Assembly (NCBI RefSeq): GCF_001305575.3
Contig: NZ_CP012373.2
Span: 1,736,001 to 1,800,000, forward strand
Reading direction: 5' to 3'
From: Beggiatoa leptomitoformis
GTDB lineage: Bacteria; Pseudomonadota; Gammaproteobacteria; Beggiatoales; Beggiatoaceae
Length of the DNA stretch: 64,000 nt
A program made the translations under genes and the position numbers. The stretch's first letter is position 1. Each line of letters starts with the position of its first letter. Below are positions 46,312 through 56,328 of this stretch, piece by piece. The notes beneath the pieces are model-generated. The model saw only the letters and a list, made by a program, of their open reading frames with translations. It searched no databases and was not told the origin of the DNA.

Positions 46312-49300
46312 TTAATCGTGTTTTGAATTACCATATCCACCTGTTTCTACAATAGAATGTGCTGGATAAGTTGTATTCCGTTGTCCCTGTTTATGGGCAT
46401 GTTCTTTATCTGGATTATAACGTCTTGCTAACAAGGTATAAGCCACAGGAATAATGAACAATGTCAAGAATGTGCCTAAAATCAAACCGCCTAAAATAAC
46501 CCAACCAATTTGTTGACGGCTTTCTGCACCTGCTCCTGTAGAAATGGCAAGCGGCAATGTTCCTAAAATCATAGAAAGTGAGGTCATTAAAATCGGGCGT
46601 AAACGCAATACTGCTGCCTCAATAACCGCATCTTTAACTAACTTTCCTTGCTCTTGCAATTGGTTAGAAAACTCTACAATTAAAATCCCATGTCGTGTAA
46701 TCAAGCCAATTAACATCACCAGCCCAATTTGACTATACACATTCAACGTACCATGCGTGTAGTACAGCGCGAACAACGCCCCCGTCATCGCCAATGGCAC
46801 AGTGAGCATAATAATCAACGGACTCACAAAACTCTCAAACTGCGCGGCTAAGACAAGATAAATAAAGACTAAGGCTAAAATAAAGGTCATCACTAACGTT
46901 TCGCCTGACTCCATAAATTCCCGTGATTGTCCATCTAATCCCGTTTTTGCGGTTGCATCCAACGTTTCCTTAGCCGTTTCGTTTAAAAAGTCTAAGGCTT
47001 GTTTCAAACTATAATTAGGTGCAACGTTAGCACTGATTAAAACTGAGCGTAAACGGTCAAAACGATTAAGTTCCTTAGGGGCAACTGCCTCAGTAACTTT
47101 AACTAAATTAGATAGTTGAATTAATTTACCGTTTTTATTCCGCACGAAAATCGCGCTTAAGTCCGTTGGTTTAGTTCTATCTTCTTGGTTCAACTGTACG
47201 ATAACATCGTATTGTTTCCCCTCACGTTTAAAGCGAGTTACTTGCCGTCCGCCCAATAAAGTTTCTAACGTGCGTCCAACTTCCTCCACTTCCACGCCAA
47301 CAGCGGCGACTTTATCACGGTCTATGGTCACAACTAATTGTGGCTTATTGAGTTTTAAGTCCGTATCAACGTTAGTCATCCCCGGATAAGCACGGATTTT
47401 TTCTAACATCCTATCCGACATAGCTTGCAACTGTTCGTAAGAATCCCCCTGAATAATAAATTGTACAGGCGGATTGCGGAAACTTTGCCCCAACGAGGGC
47501 GGATTGAGCGCGAAAGCCAATACACCCGGCAACCCCAGCATTTTTGGCATAATTTCCCCAACAATGCTTTGCTGGCTTCGCGTCCGTTCTCCCCAAGGCA
47601 CAAGGCTTACAAAAGATAATGCACTATTAACAGGATTTGGGTTTTGTAACCCCGGTGCGACAACAACGAAAAATTTACGAATTTCAGGCACTTTTGCGTA
47701 AATCTGCTCGATTTGGCGGGCATATTTATCCGTATATTCCAGCGTTGAGCCTTCAGGCGCACTAAGAACACCAATCATAATACTACGGTCTTCTGTTGGT
47801 GCAAGCTCTTGCTTAATTTGAGGATATATCCAAATCGCCCCGTAAATAGTTACCCCAAAGATAATTATCATAAACCAACGGACTTTTAAAATACCTTTTA
47901 AAATCGCTCGATAGCCATTATTCATGCCAACAAAAAACTGTTCTGTAATATTGAATAAAAATCCATGATGCTCATGACTTTTAAACATTTTAGAACACAT
48001 CATTGGCGTGAGCGTTAAAGCGACAAAGCCAGACACAATAACTGCGGCTGACACCGTCAGGGCAAATTCAGTAAACAATCGCCCCGTATTACCCGTCATA
48101 AACGTTAAGGGAACGAACACGGCTGCAAGCGTAATTGTCATAGAAATAACAGCAAAACCAATTTCTTGACTGCCTACAATGGCGGCTTGCAATGGTGGTT
48201 TGCCAAGTTCTACGTGACGATGAATATTTTCTAGCATAACGATAGCATCATCCACCACAATACCGATGGCTAAGACTAACCCTAATAACGTTAAGATATT
48301 AATAGAAAATCCTAACATATCCAGAAAAATAAACGCACCTATTAACGAGACAGGAATGGTAACGAAAGGAATAAATGTGACACGAAACGAGCGCAAAAAA
48401 GCAAAAATAACCAGCACAACCAGCACAAAAGCCTCGCCCATTGTGTGATAAACCGCATCAATAGAGGCTTCAATAAAGATAGAAGTGTCAAAAACCACTT
48501 CCAACTTCATACCGTCTAAAACCGTCACATAGGGCAATTCTGCCCGTACTGCTTGGGCAACAGAAAGCGTATTTGCTGTTGATTGTTTAACCACGCCTAA
48601 GCCTACAGCGGGCTGACCATTAACCCGTACAATCCGCCGTTCATCTTCAGGACCTACTGCCGCATAACCGACATCACTTAAACGAATTGGATAGCCATTA
48701 ACTTCTTTAATAATTAATTGGTTAAATTCTGCAACTGTCCGTAAATCTGTTTGCGTCAGCACTGTAAATTCGCGTTGCGTGCTTTCAATCCGTCCTGAAG
48801 GCACTTCAACGTTTTGCAAGCGCAATGCAGACTCTACATCCTGTGGGGTTAGACTATAATCTGCGAGACGGTCACGGTCTAACCAAATCCGCATTGCATA
48901 GCGTCTTTCGCCACCAATAATCACACTCGCTACACCTTCTAACACCTGTAAGCGCGGAATAATAAAACGGTCAGCATAATCACTTAATTCCAATGAACTA
49001 TGCTTATCGCTGGAAAAAGCAATCCAAATCACGGCCTGTGCATCAGCTTCTACTTTAGAAACAACAGGGTCATCGGCTTCATCAGGCAATTCAGAACGCG
49101 CCCGCGCGACACGGTCGCGCACGTCATTCGCTGCATTGTCCGCATCTCGTTTTAATACAAATTCAATAGTAATTTCACTAACTTGCTCTCTACTAACAGA
49201 TTTAATTTTCTTAATGCCTTCAATCCCCGCCAATGCGTCTTCAATTGGCTGAGTGACTTGGCTTTCCATAATTTCCGCGCTTGCCCCTGTATAAACCGTT

Positions 49301-49443
49301 CGTACAGAAACAACGGGTGCGTCAATATTCGGATATTCTCGTACTGATAAATGTGTAAAAGAAATAATTCCAATTAAAATAATAATTAAACTCATCACCG
49401 TCGCTAACACGGGACGGCGGATAGAAATAGCAGACAAAACCAT
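46312..49443 (-). CDS. RND efflux transporter, inner-membrane pump (HAE1/AcrB family)
   Basis: A 1043-residue proton-driven pump with twelve predicted membrane segments and two large periplasmic loops. SIRRPVLATVMSL and REYPNIDAPVVSV open the protein. The TM4 motif LAIGIVVDDAIVMLENI contains the proton-relay aspartates. It exports drugs, detergents or metabolites through an outer-membrane channel that is not encoded here. It follows its adaptor gene by 21 bases. Confidence 0.93.
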   Translation of the reverse strand: MVLSAISIRRPVLATVMSLIIILIGIISFTHLSVREYPNIDAPVVSVRTVYTGASAEIMESQVTQPIEDALAGIEGIKKIKSVSREQVSEITIEFVLKRDADNAANDVRDRVARARSELPDEADDPVVSKVEADAQAVIWIAFSSDKHSSLELSDYADRFIIPRLQVLEGVASVIIGGERRYAMRIWLDRDRLADYSLTPQDVESALRLQNVEVPSGRIESTQREFTVLTQTDLRTVAEFNQLIIKEVNGYPIRLSDVGYAAVGPEDERRIVRVNGQPAVGLGVVKQSTANTLSVAQAVRAELPYVTVLDGMKLEVVFDTSIFIEASIDAVYHTMGEAFVLVVLVIFAFLRSFRVTFIPFVTIPVSLIGAFIFLDMLGFSINILTLLGLVLAIGIVVDDAIVMLENIHRHVELGKPPLQAAIVGSQEIGFAVISMTITLAAVFVPLTFMTGNTGRLFTEFALTVSAAVIVSGFVALTLTPMMCSKMFKSHEHHGFLFNITEQFFVGMNNGYRAILKGILKVRWFMIIIFGVTIYGAIWIYPQIKQELAPTEDRSIMIGVLSAPEGSTLEYTDKYARQIEQIYAKVPEIRKFFVVVAPGLQNPNPVNSALSFVSLVPWGERTRSQQSIVGEIMPKMLGLPGVLAFALNPPSLGQSFRNPPVQFIIQGDSYEQLQAMSDRMLEKIRAYPGMTNVDTDLKLNKPQLVVTIDRDKVAAVGVEVEEVGRTLETLLGGRQVTRFKREGKQYDVIVQLNQEDRTKPTDLSAIFVRNKNGKLIQLSNLVKVTEAVAPKELNRFDRLRSVLISANVAPNYSLKQALDFLNETAKETLDATAKTGLDGQSREFMESGETLVMTFILALVFIYLVLAAQFESFVSPLIIMLTVPLAMTGALFALYYTHGTLNVYSQIGLVMLIGLITRHGILIVEFSNQLQEQGKLVKDAVIEAAVLRLRPILMTSLSMILGTLPLAISTGAGAESRQQIGWVILGGLILGTFLTLFIIPVAYTLLARRYNPDKEHAHKQGQRNTTYPAHSIVETGGYGNSKHD

Positions 49444-49464
49444 AAAAGCAACCCTCCAGACAGA

Positions 49465-50535
49465 CTAACTTGCGGGTTTAGCAGGTGCAGCCGTTGGTTT
49501 TTCGGCGACAGGCTTGGTGATAACACGAACATCAGCACCATTACGGAGCTTAATTTGTCCATCCGTTACAACAACATCACTGGTGGTTAAGCCTTCTACT
49601 ACCTCCACATCACCCGTCCGACGTTTACCCAAGATGACTTTAGTTAATTGCGCTTTATTATCAACAAGTTTAAAGACAAAGCTATCATTTCCTTGTGGAA
49701 CAATCGCTTGTTCTGGAATGACGATGGCATTTTTCCGTTCTTCTAATAGCAAGCTCACACGGGCAAACATACCGGGTAATAGTTTTCGGGCGGGATTTGC
49801 AACCCGAGCGCGTAATAAAATCGTTCGTGTATCCTCATCAACACGCGGGTCGGATGCGTACAATTGCCCTTGAAAAACTTCGTTAGGGTAGGCATCCACC
49901 CGTAGATTAACCGCTTGTCCGCTTTTAATTTGGGTTAAGTACCGCTCAGAGACACGAAAATCGATTTTAATCGTATTAATATCGACTAAGGTCACTAAAT
50001 CTTCCCCCGCTTTGATATACGCGCCTTCGCTGATATTACGGAGGCTTAATATTCCACTGAATGGTGCAGGAATACGGGTTTTATCCAAAGAGACTTGAAT
50101 TAATGATTGTCGAGCGCGAGACTCGTCCAATTTAGCTTTTGCCTCATCATAAGTTTGGCGACTGCCTAAATTTTTGTTAAGCATATCTTTTGAGCGTTCA
50201 AAATTGAGTGCATTTAAATTAACGGTTGCAGCACTTTCTGCCAATTGAGCGCGATATTCTGAATCATCCAATACAACAAGTGGTTTTCCCTTTTCAACAG
50301 TCTGCCCTTCCATAACATGTAAGGTTTGAATTCTGCCATCAAGTTCTGAACGGATAACAACACTCTCTTCTGCTTTTAGTGTACCTATGGCGGTAGCATC
50401 AATAATAACCGTATCCACTTGAACAGGCGTTGCTTCAACGGGCATAGCAGGAGGCGGTTGTTGAGCATTAGAAAATGGCGAAATAAGCGCACTTATCCCC
50501 AACAAACTTATAAGAAAATAACGATAACTAGACAT
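49465..50535 (-). CDS. RND efflux periplasmic adaptor (membrane fusion protein)
   Basis: A 356-residue protein. A signal peptide (cleavage near SNAQQ) precedes a barrel-sandwich domain with GTLKAEESVVIRSELDGRI-like sequence and GQTVEKGKPLVVLDDSEY, a short coiled-coil hairpin, RIPAPFSGILSLRNISEGAY and a beta-barrel. It links the inner-membrane pump to an outer-membrane channel. I chose the ATG at 50535; AGGAAAG lies about 12 bases upstream. The frame to 50634 has no conserved sequence. Confidence 0.9.
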   Translation of the reverse strand: MSSYRYFLISLLGISALISPFSNAQQPPPAMPVEATPVQVDTVIIDATAIGTLKAEESVVIRSELDGRIQTLHVMEGQTVEKGKPLVVLDDSEYRAQLAESAATVNLNALNFERSKDMLNKNLGSRQTYDEAKAKLDESRARQSLIQVSLDKTRIPAPFSGILSLRNISEGAYIKAGEDLVTLVDINTIKIDFRVSERYLTQIKSGQAVNLRVDAYPNEVFQGQLYASDPRVDEDTRTILLRARVANPARKLLPGMFARVSLLLEERKNAIVIPEQAIVPQGNDSFVFKLVDNKAQLTKVILGKRRTGDVEVVEGLTTSDVVVTDGQIKLRNGADVRVITKPVAEKPTAAPAKPAS

Positions 50536-51126
50536 ACAAAACACTTTCCTATCGTATAAATTTGGCGTAAATATAAAAAATGACGAAGCGTCAAGTTGAA
50601 GAATGACTATCGCTTGCTTAAAGCAGTTTGTCAAATTGACCTATTGTCCTAACTAGGATAGATTTTACAATGCAACAGTTGATAGTAAATATATATTAAT
50701 TATAATAATTCAATCTGTAAAAATAAGAATTTGTGTGATTTAACAGATAAAACGAAGGGCTTTTAAGTTGTATTTAATTTTTGATAATCCTAGAAATCTC
50801 GATTTATAAAATTTTTTCACGGTCATTATTAATACTTTCGCCGCCACATCAGGGTGATAATGTTGCTCTCTAACATTGCGCAATCTCAAAAATTATAGCC
50901 TTGAGTCTTGCATTCACTGCCAACGTTTAACTTGATTGAATTATTAGCCGTTGAGTTAAGAAAAAGGAAAATTTACGCGCAATTCAGTCAATTCTGATTT
51001 AGATAAATACATTATTAATTATGGGATTAGATTAAATATTAGGCGTGATTATCGACACTATGACACAATTATACGTCCATTTTTATATTTAGTGATTGCT
51101 GTTTACTTGCAAGGTATTGATAGACT
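50536..51126. other. Intergenic region between the RND operon and the LOG gene
   Basis: These 591 bases separate divergent genes. Around 50643-50661, TCCTA-N2-TAGGA is a small dyad about 115 bases before the adaptor ATG and could be a repressor site. Otherwise it is AT-rich with no gene that I can support. Confidence 0.45.
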
Positions 51127-51849
51127 ATGACAAAACGCCCAACGCCATTAATGCGTCCTCCGCTTCGCAATCGTAGCGATGTCTCTCAAGGACGCGAAGC
51201 ATGGCGAATTTTACAAATTATGTCGGAATTTCTTGAGGGTTTTGAACGTCTATCAGATGTTGTTCCAGCCGTCACGCTGTTTGGCTCGGCACGTTTTCCT
51301 GCTGAACATCCTTATTGCCAACTAGCTGAAAAAATTGCCAAAGAATTATCCGATGCGGGGTTTGCCATTATCAGTGGTGGTGGACCGGGTATTATGGAAG
51401 CTGCGAATAAAGGTGCGTTTGCAGGAAACTCGCCCAGTATTGGTTTAAATATCTCCTTGCCTCATGAACAATCGGCTAATGCTTACCAAGATATTGCGCT
51501 TAATTTTCGGCATTTTTTTGCGCGTAAAGTGATGTTTGTGCGCTATTCTTCAGCTTATGTCGTTTTACCGGGTGGATTTGGGACATTAGATGAGCTTGCT
51601 GAGGTGCTTACGCTTGTACAAACGCATAAAATTCCGAGAATTCCTATCATCCTTGTATATCGTGAATTTTGGCAGGGATTATTAGACTGGATACAAACCG
51701 TTTTAGTAACACACCATACTATTTCGCCCGAAGATTTAGAGTTAATTACGATTGCAGATGATACTGAAACCGTTGTAAAAACCATCTTTGATTATTATGA
51801 AAAACGCGCAGAAAATGCCGAAACAGTCACCGATTTATTTAACTTGTAA
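51127..51849 (+). CDS. LOG-family (Rossmann-fold) nucleotide-binding protein
   Basis: A 240-residue protein with the LOG motifs GGGPGIMEAANKGA and PGGFGTLDE. The family includes cytokinin-type phosphoribohydrolases and PpnN-like nucleosidases that split nucleoside monophosphates. Its exact substrate is unknown. It precedes the DUF2782 gene by 17 bases. Confidence 0.85.
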   Translation: MTKRPTPLMRPPLRNRSDVSQGREAWRILQIMSEFLEGFERLSDVVPAVTLFGSARFPAEHPYCQLAEKIAKELSDAGFAIISGGGPGIMEAANKGAFAGNSPSIGLNISLPHEQSANAYQDIALNFRHFFARKVMFVRYSSAYVVLPGGFGTLDELAEVLTLVQTHKIPRIPIILVYREFWQGLLDWIQTVLVTHHTISPEDLELITIADDTETVVKTIFDYYEKRAENAETVTDLFNL

Positions 51850-51866
51850 ATGATAGGGATATTATT

Positions 51867-52229
51867 ATGCGAAAAATATACAATTTTCTTGTGTTTATTT
51901 GCCTGTCTTGTAGCCTTCAGGCAGAAGACAGTGTACCTACCCCGCCTAACATTTTGGCTACGCCCACTGCACCAGTGGAAAAGACAACCCAAACAACTGA
52001 AGAACAGCCCATTGAACGAATAGAACCCGAAGTTACCGTTATTCGTAAAGCGGACAAAACGATAGAAGAATATCGTGTTAATGGACAATTAACCCTCATT
52101 AAAGTAACGCCTAAAGTAGGTGTTGCCTACTATCTTGTTGATATGGATGGTGATGGAACGTTAGAAACCAGTCGTTTTGCGTTGGATAACAGCCCTTATT
52201 TGAACCAATGGATTTTATTTTCTTGGTAA
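51867..52229 (+). CDS. DUF2782 exported protein
   Basis: A 120-residue protein with a signal peptide (MRKIYNFLVFICLSCSLQA) and a C-terminal DUF2782 domain (EPEVTVIRKADKTIEEYRVNG, shortened here to VTVIRKADKTIEEYRVNG, then YYLVDMDGDGTLE). Function is unknown. In pseudomonads a DUF2782 gene neighbours the homoserine kinase gene, as here. AGGGATATTATT precedes the ATG. Confidence 0.8.
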   Translation: MRKIYNFLVFICLSCSLQAEDSVPTPPNILATPTAPVEKTTQTTEEQPIERIEPEVTVIRKADKTIEEYRVNGQLTLIKVTPKVGVAYYLVDMDGDGTLETSRFALDNSPYLNQWILFSW

Positions 52230-52278
52230 TTGTAAAAAACACGTGCCTGATAAATAACGTATAAAAACATGAGGATTT

Positions 52279-53397
52279 ATGTCGAAGCTCATTTACAACA
52301 AAATAACCATGATTGCCCCTGCTCAAATTGCAAACTTTGGGGGACTGTTTGACCGCGCGGGAAAACTATGCTGTCGTCCACCACTGGGTGCGTATGATGC
52401 GGAAGGTGGACCTGGTAACTGGATGCAAATTGAGCGTTTATCAGGCAAAAAAGGGGTTATCGAAGTCGATATTCTTGTCCGCAAATGTGATGCTGATGGT
52501 TTTTGGGATAACCCTGTAACATTCAGTAAGTTATTGGATGAAATCCGTCAACATCCTGAAAAAGATGTAGTTCGTTTACTCACGCAGGCAACTTGCCACA
52601 AAATCGCAGAGTTGACAGACAAACCGATACAAGATGGTTTTCGTATTACCATTATTATTCATACCCCAAATGGACAAACAGGCTTAGGCTTAGGCGGTAG
52701 TGCTTCGAGTGCGGCAATTGTCATAGGGATTGACGCGCTGTATGGTTCGCCAATTGCGGATAGTAATGAAGGACAAAAAACGCTCTTACGTTTAGCGGCA
52801 GAAGGGGAACGCATTGCCGCAGGACGGATTTTCTTTGATAACGTTGCGCCATTAATTGTCAAAGGAGATTTAATTTATATTCCGCCGACACTAACGGGTG
52901 AACCGAATGTTTTTTCGCTTAACTGTCCGCCAAATTTGCATGTGGTGACAATTACGCCAGATTTTGCTATTAGCACATCACACATGACGGCTGTCTTGAA
53001 AGATAAAACCGTTGGTTGGCAAACGGCTGAAACGGCAGGCGATCATAAAATGGAAGTGATGCGTGCGTTACTGACACAAGATTTAAACTTGTTATTAAAA
53101 CACGCGACAAATACCATTATTGAACCCATACGTGGGCAACATATTAAGGGCTATAAAACCGCGCAATCGGTTGTACAAGAGATGAATGCAAACGACCCAG
53201 AAAACCCTCGTTATGCACTCGGTATTAGCGGTTCTGGCCCTACTATGTATGTAATGACAGGTTCAATTGAAGAAGCAAATCAAGCAGGTTATGAAATTCA
53301 TAAAGCGTTAAATGAGCAGGAACAAGTCTATAGCTGGTGGTTTTGTCACAGCGTTAATCCTAATGGTGCAGAAGTGATAGGACGAGAAAGCCATTAG
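52279..53397 (+). CDS. thrB: GHMP kinase, probable homoserine kinase (ThrB)
   Basis: A 372-residue GHMP-superfamily kinase. The N-terminal MIAPAQIANFGGLFDRAG matches the family APAxxANLGxGFD. The ATP loop is GLGLGGSASSAA, and the C-terminal ISGSGPTMYVM is motif 3. GERIAAGRIFFDNVAPLI resembles homoserine kinases. It phosphorylates homoserine for threonine synthesis. It is about 60 residues longer than standard ThrB, with extra sequence between motifs 1 and 2; another GHMP substrate is possible. Confidence 0.72.
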   Translation: MSKLIYNKITMIAPAQIANFGGLFDRAGKLCCRPPLGAYDAEGGPGNWMQIERLSGKKGVIEVDILVRKCDADGFWDNPVTFSKLLDEIRQHPEKDVVRLLTQATCHKIAELTDKPIQDGFRITIIIHTPNGQTGLGLGGSASSAAIVIGIDALYGSPIADSNEGQKTLLRLAAEGERIAAGRIFFDNVAPLIVKGDLIYIPPTLTGEPNVFSLNCPPNLHVVTITPDFAISTSHMTAVLKDKTVGWQTAETAGDHKMEVMRALLTQDLNLLLKHATNTIIEPIRGQHIKGYKTAQSVVQEMNANDPENPRYALGISGSGPTMYVMTGSIEEANQAGYEIHKALNEQEQVYSWWFCHSVNPNGAEVIGRESH

Positions 53398-53486
53398 TGA
53401 TTGACTGATGGAAGCCTTGTAACACGCGACAAACAGGCATAACAACATGTCCCCGCGTGAAGAAAGGCTACCAAACCAAAACCCGT

Positions 53487-54968
53487 TTATCTCATCACCA
53501 GAGCATCTCCGACTAATTGATGCAAACTCATTACTTGCACAGTATTAAAGCCATAATAAGGCATTACGGTATTGAATTGTGTTTTACAAATAGCACAGAT
53601 TGCAATGAGGTGCGTTACTTCATGTGCTTTTACCACAGCATGTAAGGCTTCCATACGCGGTAACGCGCCCTTTACCCGCAAGGCTAATAAATCATCTGTT
53701 AGCAAACCGCCACCGCCACCACAACAAAATGTTTTGTCATGCGTTGTATTTACAGGCATTTCATAAAAATGGTTTGCAACCTGTTTAATAATCTCGCGGG
53801 GAATGGTGAATTGTCCGCCCGCTTGTTGTCCCATGCGAGACGCACGTGCGATGTTACACGAATCATGAAAAGTAAGAATTCGCTTATCATTTGCGGACTT
53901 ATCTAGTCGCAGTGCATTACGTTGTAATAAATCGTATGTGACTTCGCAAATATGTTGTGGAATGGGGTAGCGTGGGTCGAGAAAATTAAAATCACCAACC
54001 AGTGTTTGCAAAAAATGATAGGCAACCCGCCAAGCATGACCACATTCACCAAAAACAATGCGTTTTACACGTAAAGCAATCGCCGCTTCACGAATCCGTT
54101 GGGCAATTTTCTGCATATTTTCATAACTACCCGTGAATAATCCAAAGTTTGCGGCTTCTGCTGCATAAGAACTGAGTGTCCATGCAATCCCCGCTTGATG
54201 GAAAACTTTGGCGTAACCGATTAAACCATCAATATGAGGTTCTGCAAAAAAGTCGGCTGATGGTGTGATGAGTAACACCTCTGCGCCAATATTATCCAAA
54301 GGTAAACGGACAGTTACTCCCGTTTCTAAATAAATATCGTCTTCTAAACTGGCGAGCGTGTCGCGTAATGCTGGCTCTGGAATCCCTAAATTATTTCCTG
54401 TTTTTAAAACTTTACCTATCACTTCATTGCAATATTTTTGTCCTTTGCCAACCACGTCGAGAATTTCTCGCGCTGCCATCGCAATTTCTGCCGTATCTAT
54501 GCCATAAGGGCAAAAGACCGCACAACGTCGGCATTGGGAGCATTGATGATAATAGGTGTACCAATCGTCTAGGACAGCCTTGGTTAAATCGGTTGCACCA
54601 ACTAATTTAGGAAAAAATCGCCCTGCAAGGGTGAAATAACGACGGTAAACATTGCGAAATAGATCTTGTCGGGCAACAGGCATATTTTTAGGGTCAGCCG
54701 TACCAATAAAGTAATGGCATTTATCTGTACATGCACCACATTTAACACAAGCATCTAAATAAACCCGTAATGCTTTATTTTGTTTAATTAATTCGCCCAT
54801 TTTCTGGATGGCTATCGGTTGCCAATTGTCCAGTAATTCTGCGGGGTAGCCTAAGGCAGTTTGTACCGCAGGTTTGGCAATATAGGGGGCTGTATCGCGC
54901 ATTGCATCGGGCTTGAGCGCGGGTGCAGTGGGGTAGGCTCTGAATAAGGGAACGTCAACCGTTGGCAT
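53487..54968 (-). CDS. dsrK: DsrK: heterodisulfide-reductase-like iron-sulfur subunit of the DsrMK(JOP) complex
   Basis: A 493-residue cytosolic protein. Two [4Fe-4S] motifs are CVKCGACTDKC and CSQCRRCAVFCP. A HdrD-type cysteine-rich domain follows with CCGGGGGLL near the C-terminus and a first CCG-like segment containing FGECGHAW. It exchanges electrons between membrane DsrM and the cysteine pair of DsrC. I chose the ATG at 54968, with GGAG 6 bases upstream, over the TTG at 54980. dsrJOP do not follow. Confidence 0.9.
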   Translation of the reverse strand: MPTVDVPLFRAYPTAPALKPDAMRDTAPYIAKPAVQTALGYPAELLDNWQPIAIQKMGELIKQNKALRVYLDACVKCGACTDKCHYFIGTADPKNMPVARQDLFRNVYRRYFTLAGRFFPKLVGATDLTKAVLDDWYTYYHQCSQCRRCAVFCPYGIDTAEIAMAAREILDVVGKGQKYCNEVIGKVLKTGNNLGIPEPALRDTLASLEDDIYLETGVTVRLPLDNIGAEVLLITPSADFFAEPHIDGLIGYAKVFHQAGIAWTLSSYAAEAANFGLFTGSYENMQKIAQRIREAAIALRVKRIVFGECGHAWRVAYHFLQTLVGDFNFLDPRYPIPQHICEVTYDLLQRNALRLDKSANDKRILTFHDSCNIARASRMGQQAGGQFTIPREIIKQVANHFYEMPVNTTHDKTFCCGGGGGLLTDDLLALRVKGALPRMEALHAVVKAHEVTHLIAICAICKTQFNTVMPYYGFNTVQVMSLHQLVGDALVMR

Positions 54969-55019
54969 AGAATGCTCCAAAAATAGCGTATTTCACTGCG
55001 GTAAAGATGCAAAATGAGG

Positions 55020-55721
55020 CTATTTGCGGCGGTTGTCAACGTGCTGATGGCTGGGGGTAAAAAAAATGCTGGGGGCGTGAAGTAATTTACTAAAGGGAAA
55101 AATGAGCATGAGAAGAATAACACTACTGAGATGAAGCAGTAATACGATGTCTGTTGGTAAAGGCGGTTGTTGCCAATTTAATTGTAATAAGCTGATAATA
55201 AATGTTTTTAATTGCACAATATCGGTGTGAATGACAAATGTCATCAATAAGCCAGTGATGCCAATAAACAGAAATAAAATCAGTAATAAGTAATCTGATG
55301 GGTTGCTGATATAGCGAATACGTTCAAGGATAATACGCCGTAATAAGAGTCCAATTAGTGCGAATAACATGATAAAAGACGCATATTTACCCATTGGTTG
55401 TACAGTGAACACCCATGTAGGAACGGGGTCAAGAAAATAGCGTAAATGCCGTAACATGATAAAAATTAAAGCGGTATGAAACAGCCAGCCAAATAACCAA
55501 AGCCATTTATTTGCACGAAAAAGGCTGCGAAACAGGATAGTTTCTGTCAATAAGCGCAATGCAACACCCCGACGGGTTAATGGTGCAGGCATCAGGGGGA
55601 TATTGAGTGGGGCGGGTGTTTTGGCGTATTGATAGACTTTTGCAGTTACGCCTAAAACAAAAACGGTGCTTGCAATGTAGAAAAGTAATGTATAAAAAGC
55701 TGTCAGTATAGTAGTTATCAT
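55020..55721 (-). CDS. dsrM: DsrM: NarI-like cytochrome b membrane subunit
   Basis: A 233-residue protein with five or so membrane segments. LFGWLFHTALIFIMLRHLRY and LLLHLSSVILLMLIFPFSKLLHAP contain the haem-ligating histidines and the DsrM signature FPFSKLLHAP. It passes electrons between the quinone pool and DsrK. It is 51 bases upstream of dsrK on the same strand. Confidence 0.9.
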   Translation of the reverse strand: MITTILTAFYTLLFYIASTVFVLGVTAKVYQYAKTPAPLNIPLMPAPLTRRGVALRLLTETILFRSLFRANKWLWLFGWLFHTALIFIMLRHLRYFLDPVPTWVFTVQPMGKYASFIMLFALIGLLLRRIILERIRYISNPSDYLLLILFLFIGITGLLMTFVIHTDIVQLKTFIISLLQLNWQQPPLPTDIVLLLHLSSVILLMLIFPFSKLLHAPSIFFTPSHQHVDNRRK

Positions 55722-55848
55722 GGTAAACAGGTTGTTACAAAATTACTTGTGTTCTGATACAAACAGGGTTTGCGCTTTATATAACATAAGCAGACGGATA
55801 ACACCATTTGCAGCGATGTTATAGTAAATGCACTATAAAAAATACAGC

Positions 55849-55879
55849 GGGTTAGCAATCCTGTGAGGGCTGCTAACCC
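55849..55879 (-). terminator. Hairpin between dsrC and dsrM
   Basis: GGGTTAGCA (55849-55857) pairs perfectly with TGCTAACCC (55871-55879), with a 13-base loop. On the minus strand a T run (complement of 55838-55843) begins about 6 bases later. It could partly terminate transcription or protect the 3' end of the dsrEFHC message. Confidence 0.55.
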
Positions 55880-55972
55880 TAAATTTAAATCACGTTATGG
55901 CGCGTTTGCTATATCCATATTACTGTTATTAATTCGTCTATTCTTACTTATTTTGAGCGTCTGCGTAAACGA

Positions 55973-56305
55973 TTATACGCAACCCGTTGGTTTGGGTAAT
56001 CCTGCAAAACGACAAGCCTGTTTAGCGGGACCTAAGGGAAATAAATCATATAAATACTTACTATTGCCTTTTTCAGCCCCTAATTTTTTGCCGATGGCTT
56101 TGGTTAAAACACGCACTGCAGGCGCAATTTGATATTCTTTGTAATACTCACGTAGGAAGTTAAGCACTTCCCAATGATTATCAGTGAGTTCTAACTCATC
56201 TTGTTTGGCTAATGCGTTAGCAACTTCAGGGCTCCAATCCTCCAAATTGCTCAAATAGCCTTCCTCGTCCGTGTCTAATAGCTTGCCATTGACTTCAACG
56301 GTCAT
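55973..56305 (-). CDS. dsrC: DsrC sulfur-carrier protein
   Basis: A 110-residue protein. The C-terminal arm RFAGLPKPTGCV carries the penultimate Cys109, and Cys98 lies 11 residues before it, the pair needed to carry sulfur as a trisulfide in dissimilatory sulfur metabolism. TusE proteins of tRNA modification keep only one. VEVNGKLLDTDEEGYL and NHWEVLNFLREYY are family motifs. AGGA precedes the ATG by 7 bases. Confidence 0.95.
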   Translation of the reverse strand: MTVEVNGKLLDTDEEGYLSNLEDWSPEVANALAKQDELELTDNHWEVLNFLREYYKEYQIAPAVRVLTKAIGKKLGAEKGNSKYLYDLFPLGPAKQACRFAGLPKPTGCV

Positions 56306-56328
56306 GGTGTCATCCTCGTGTTATGTAG

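Noticed and set aside
54851-55123. Minus-strand frame across the dsrM-dsrK junction
   Set aside because: It is an alternative frame of the ends of two well-supported genes.
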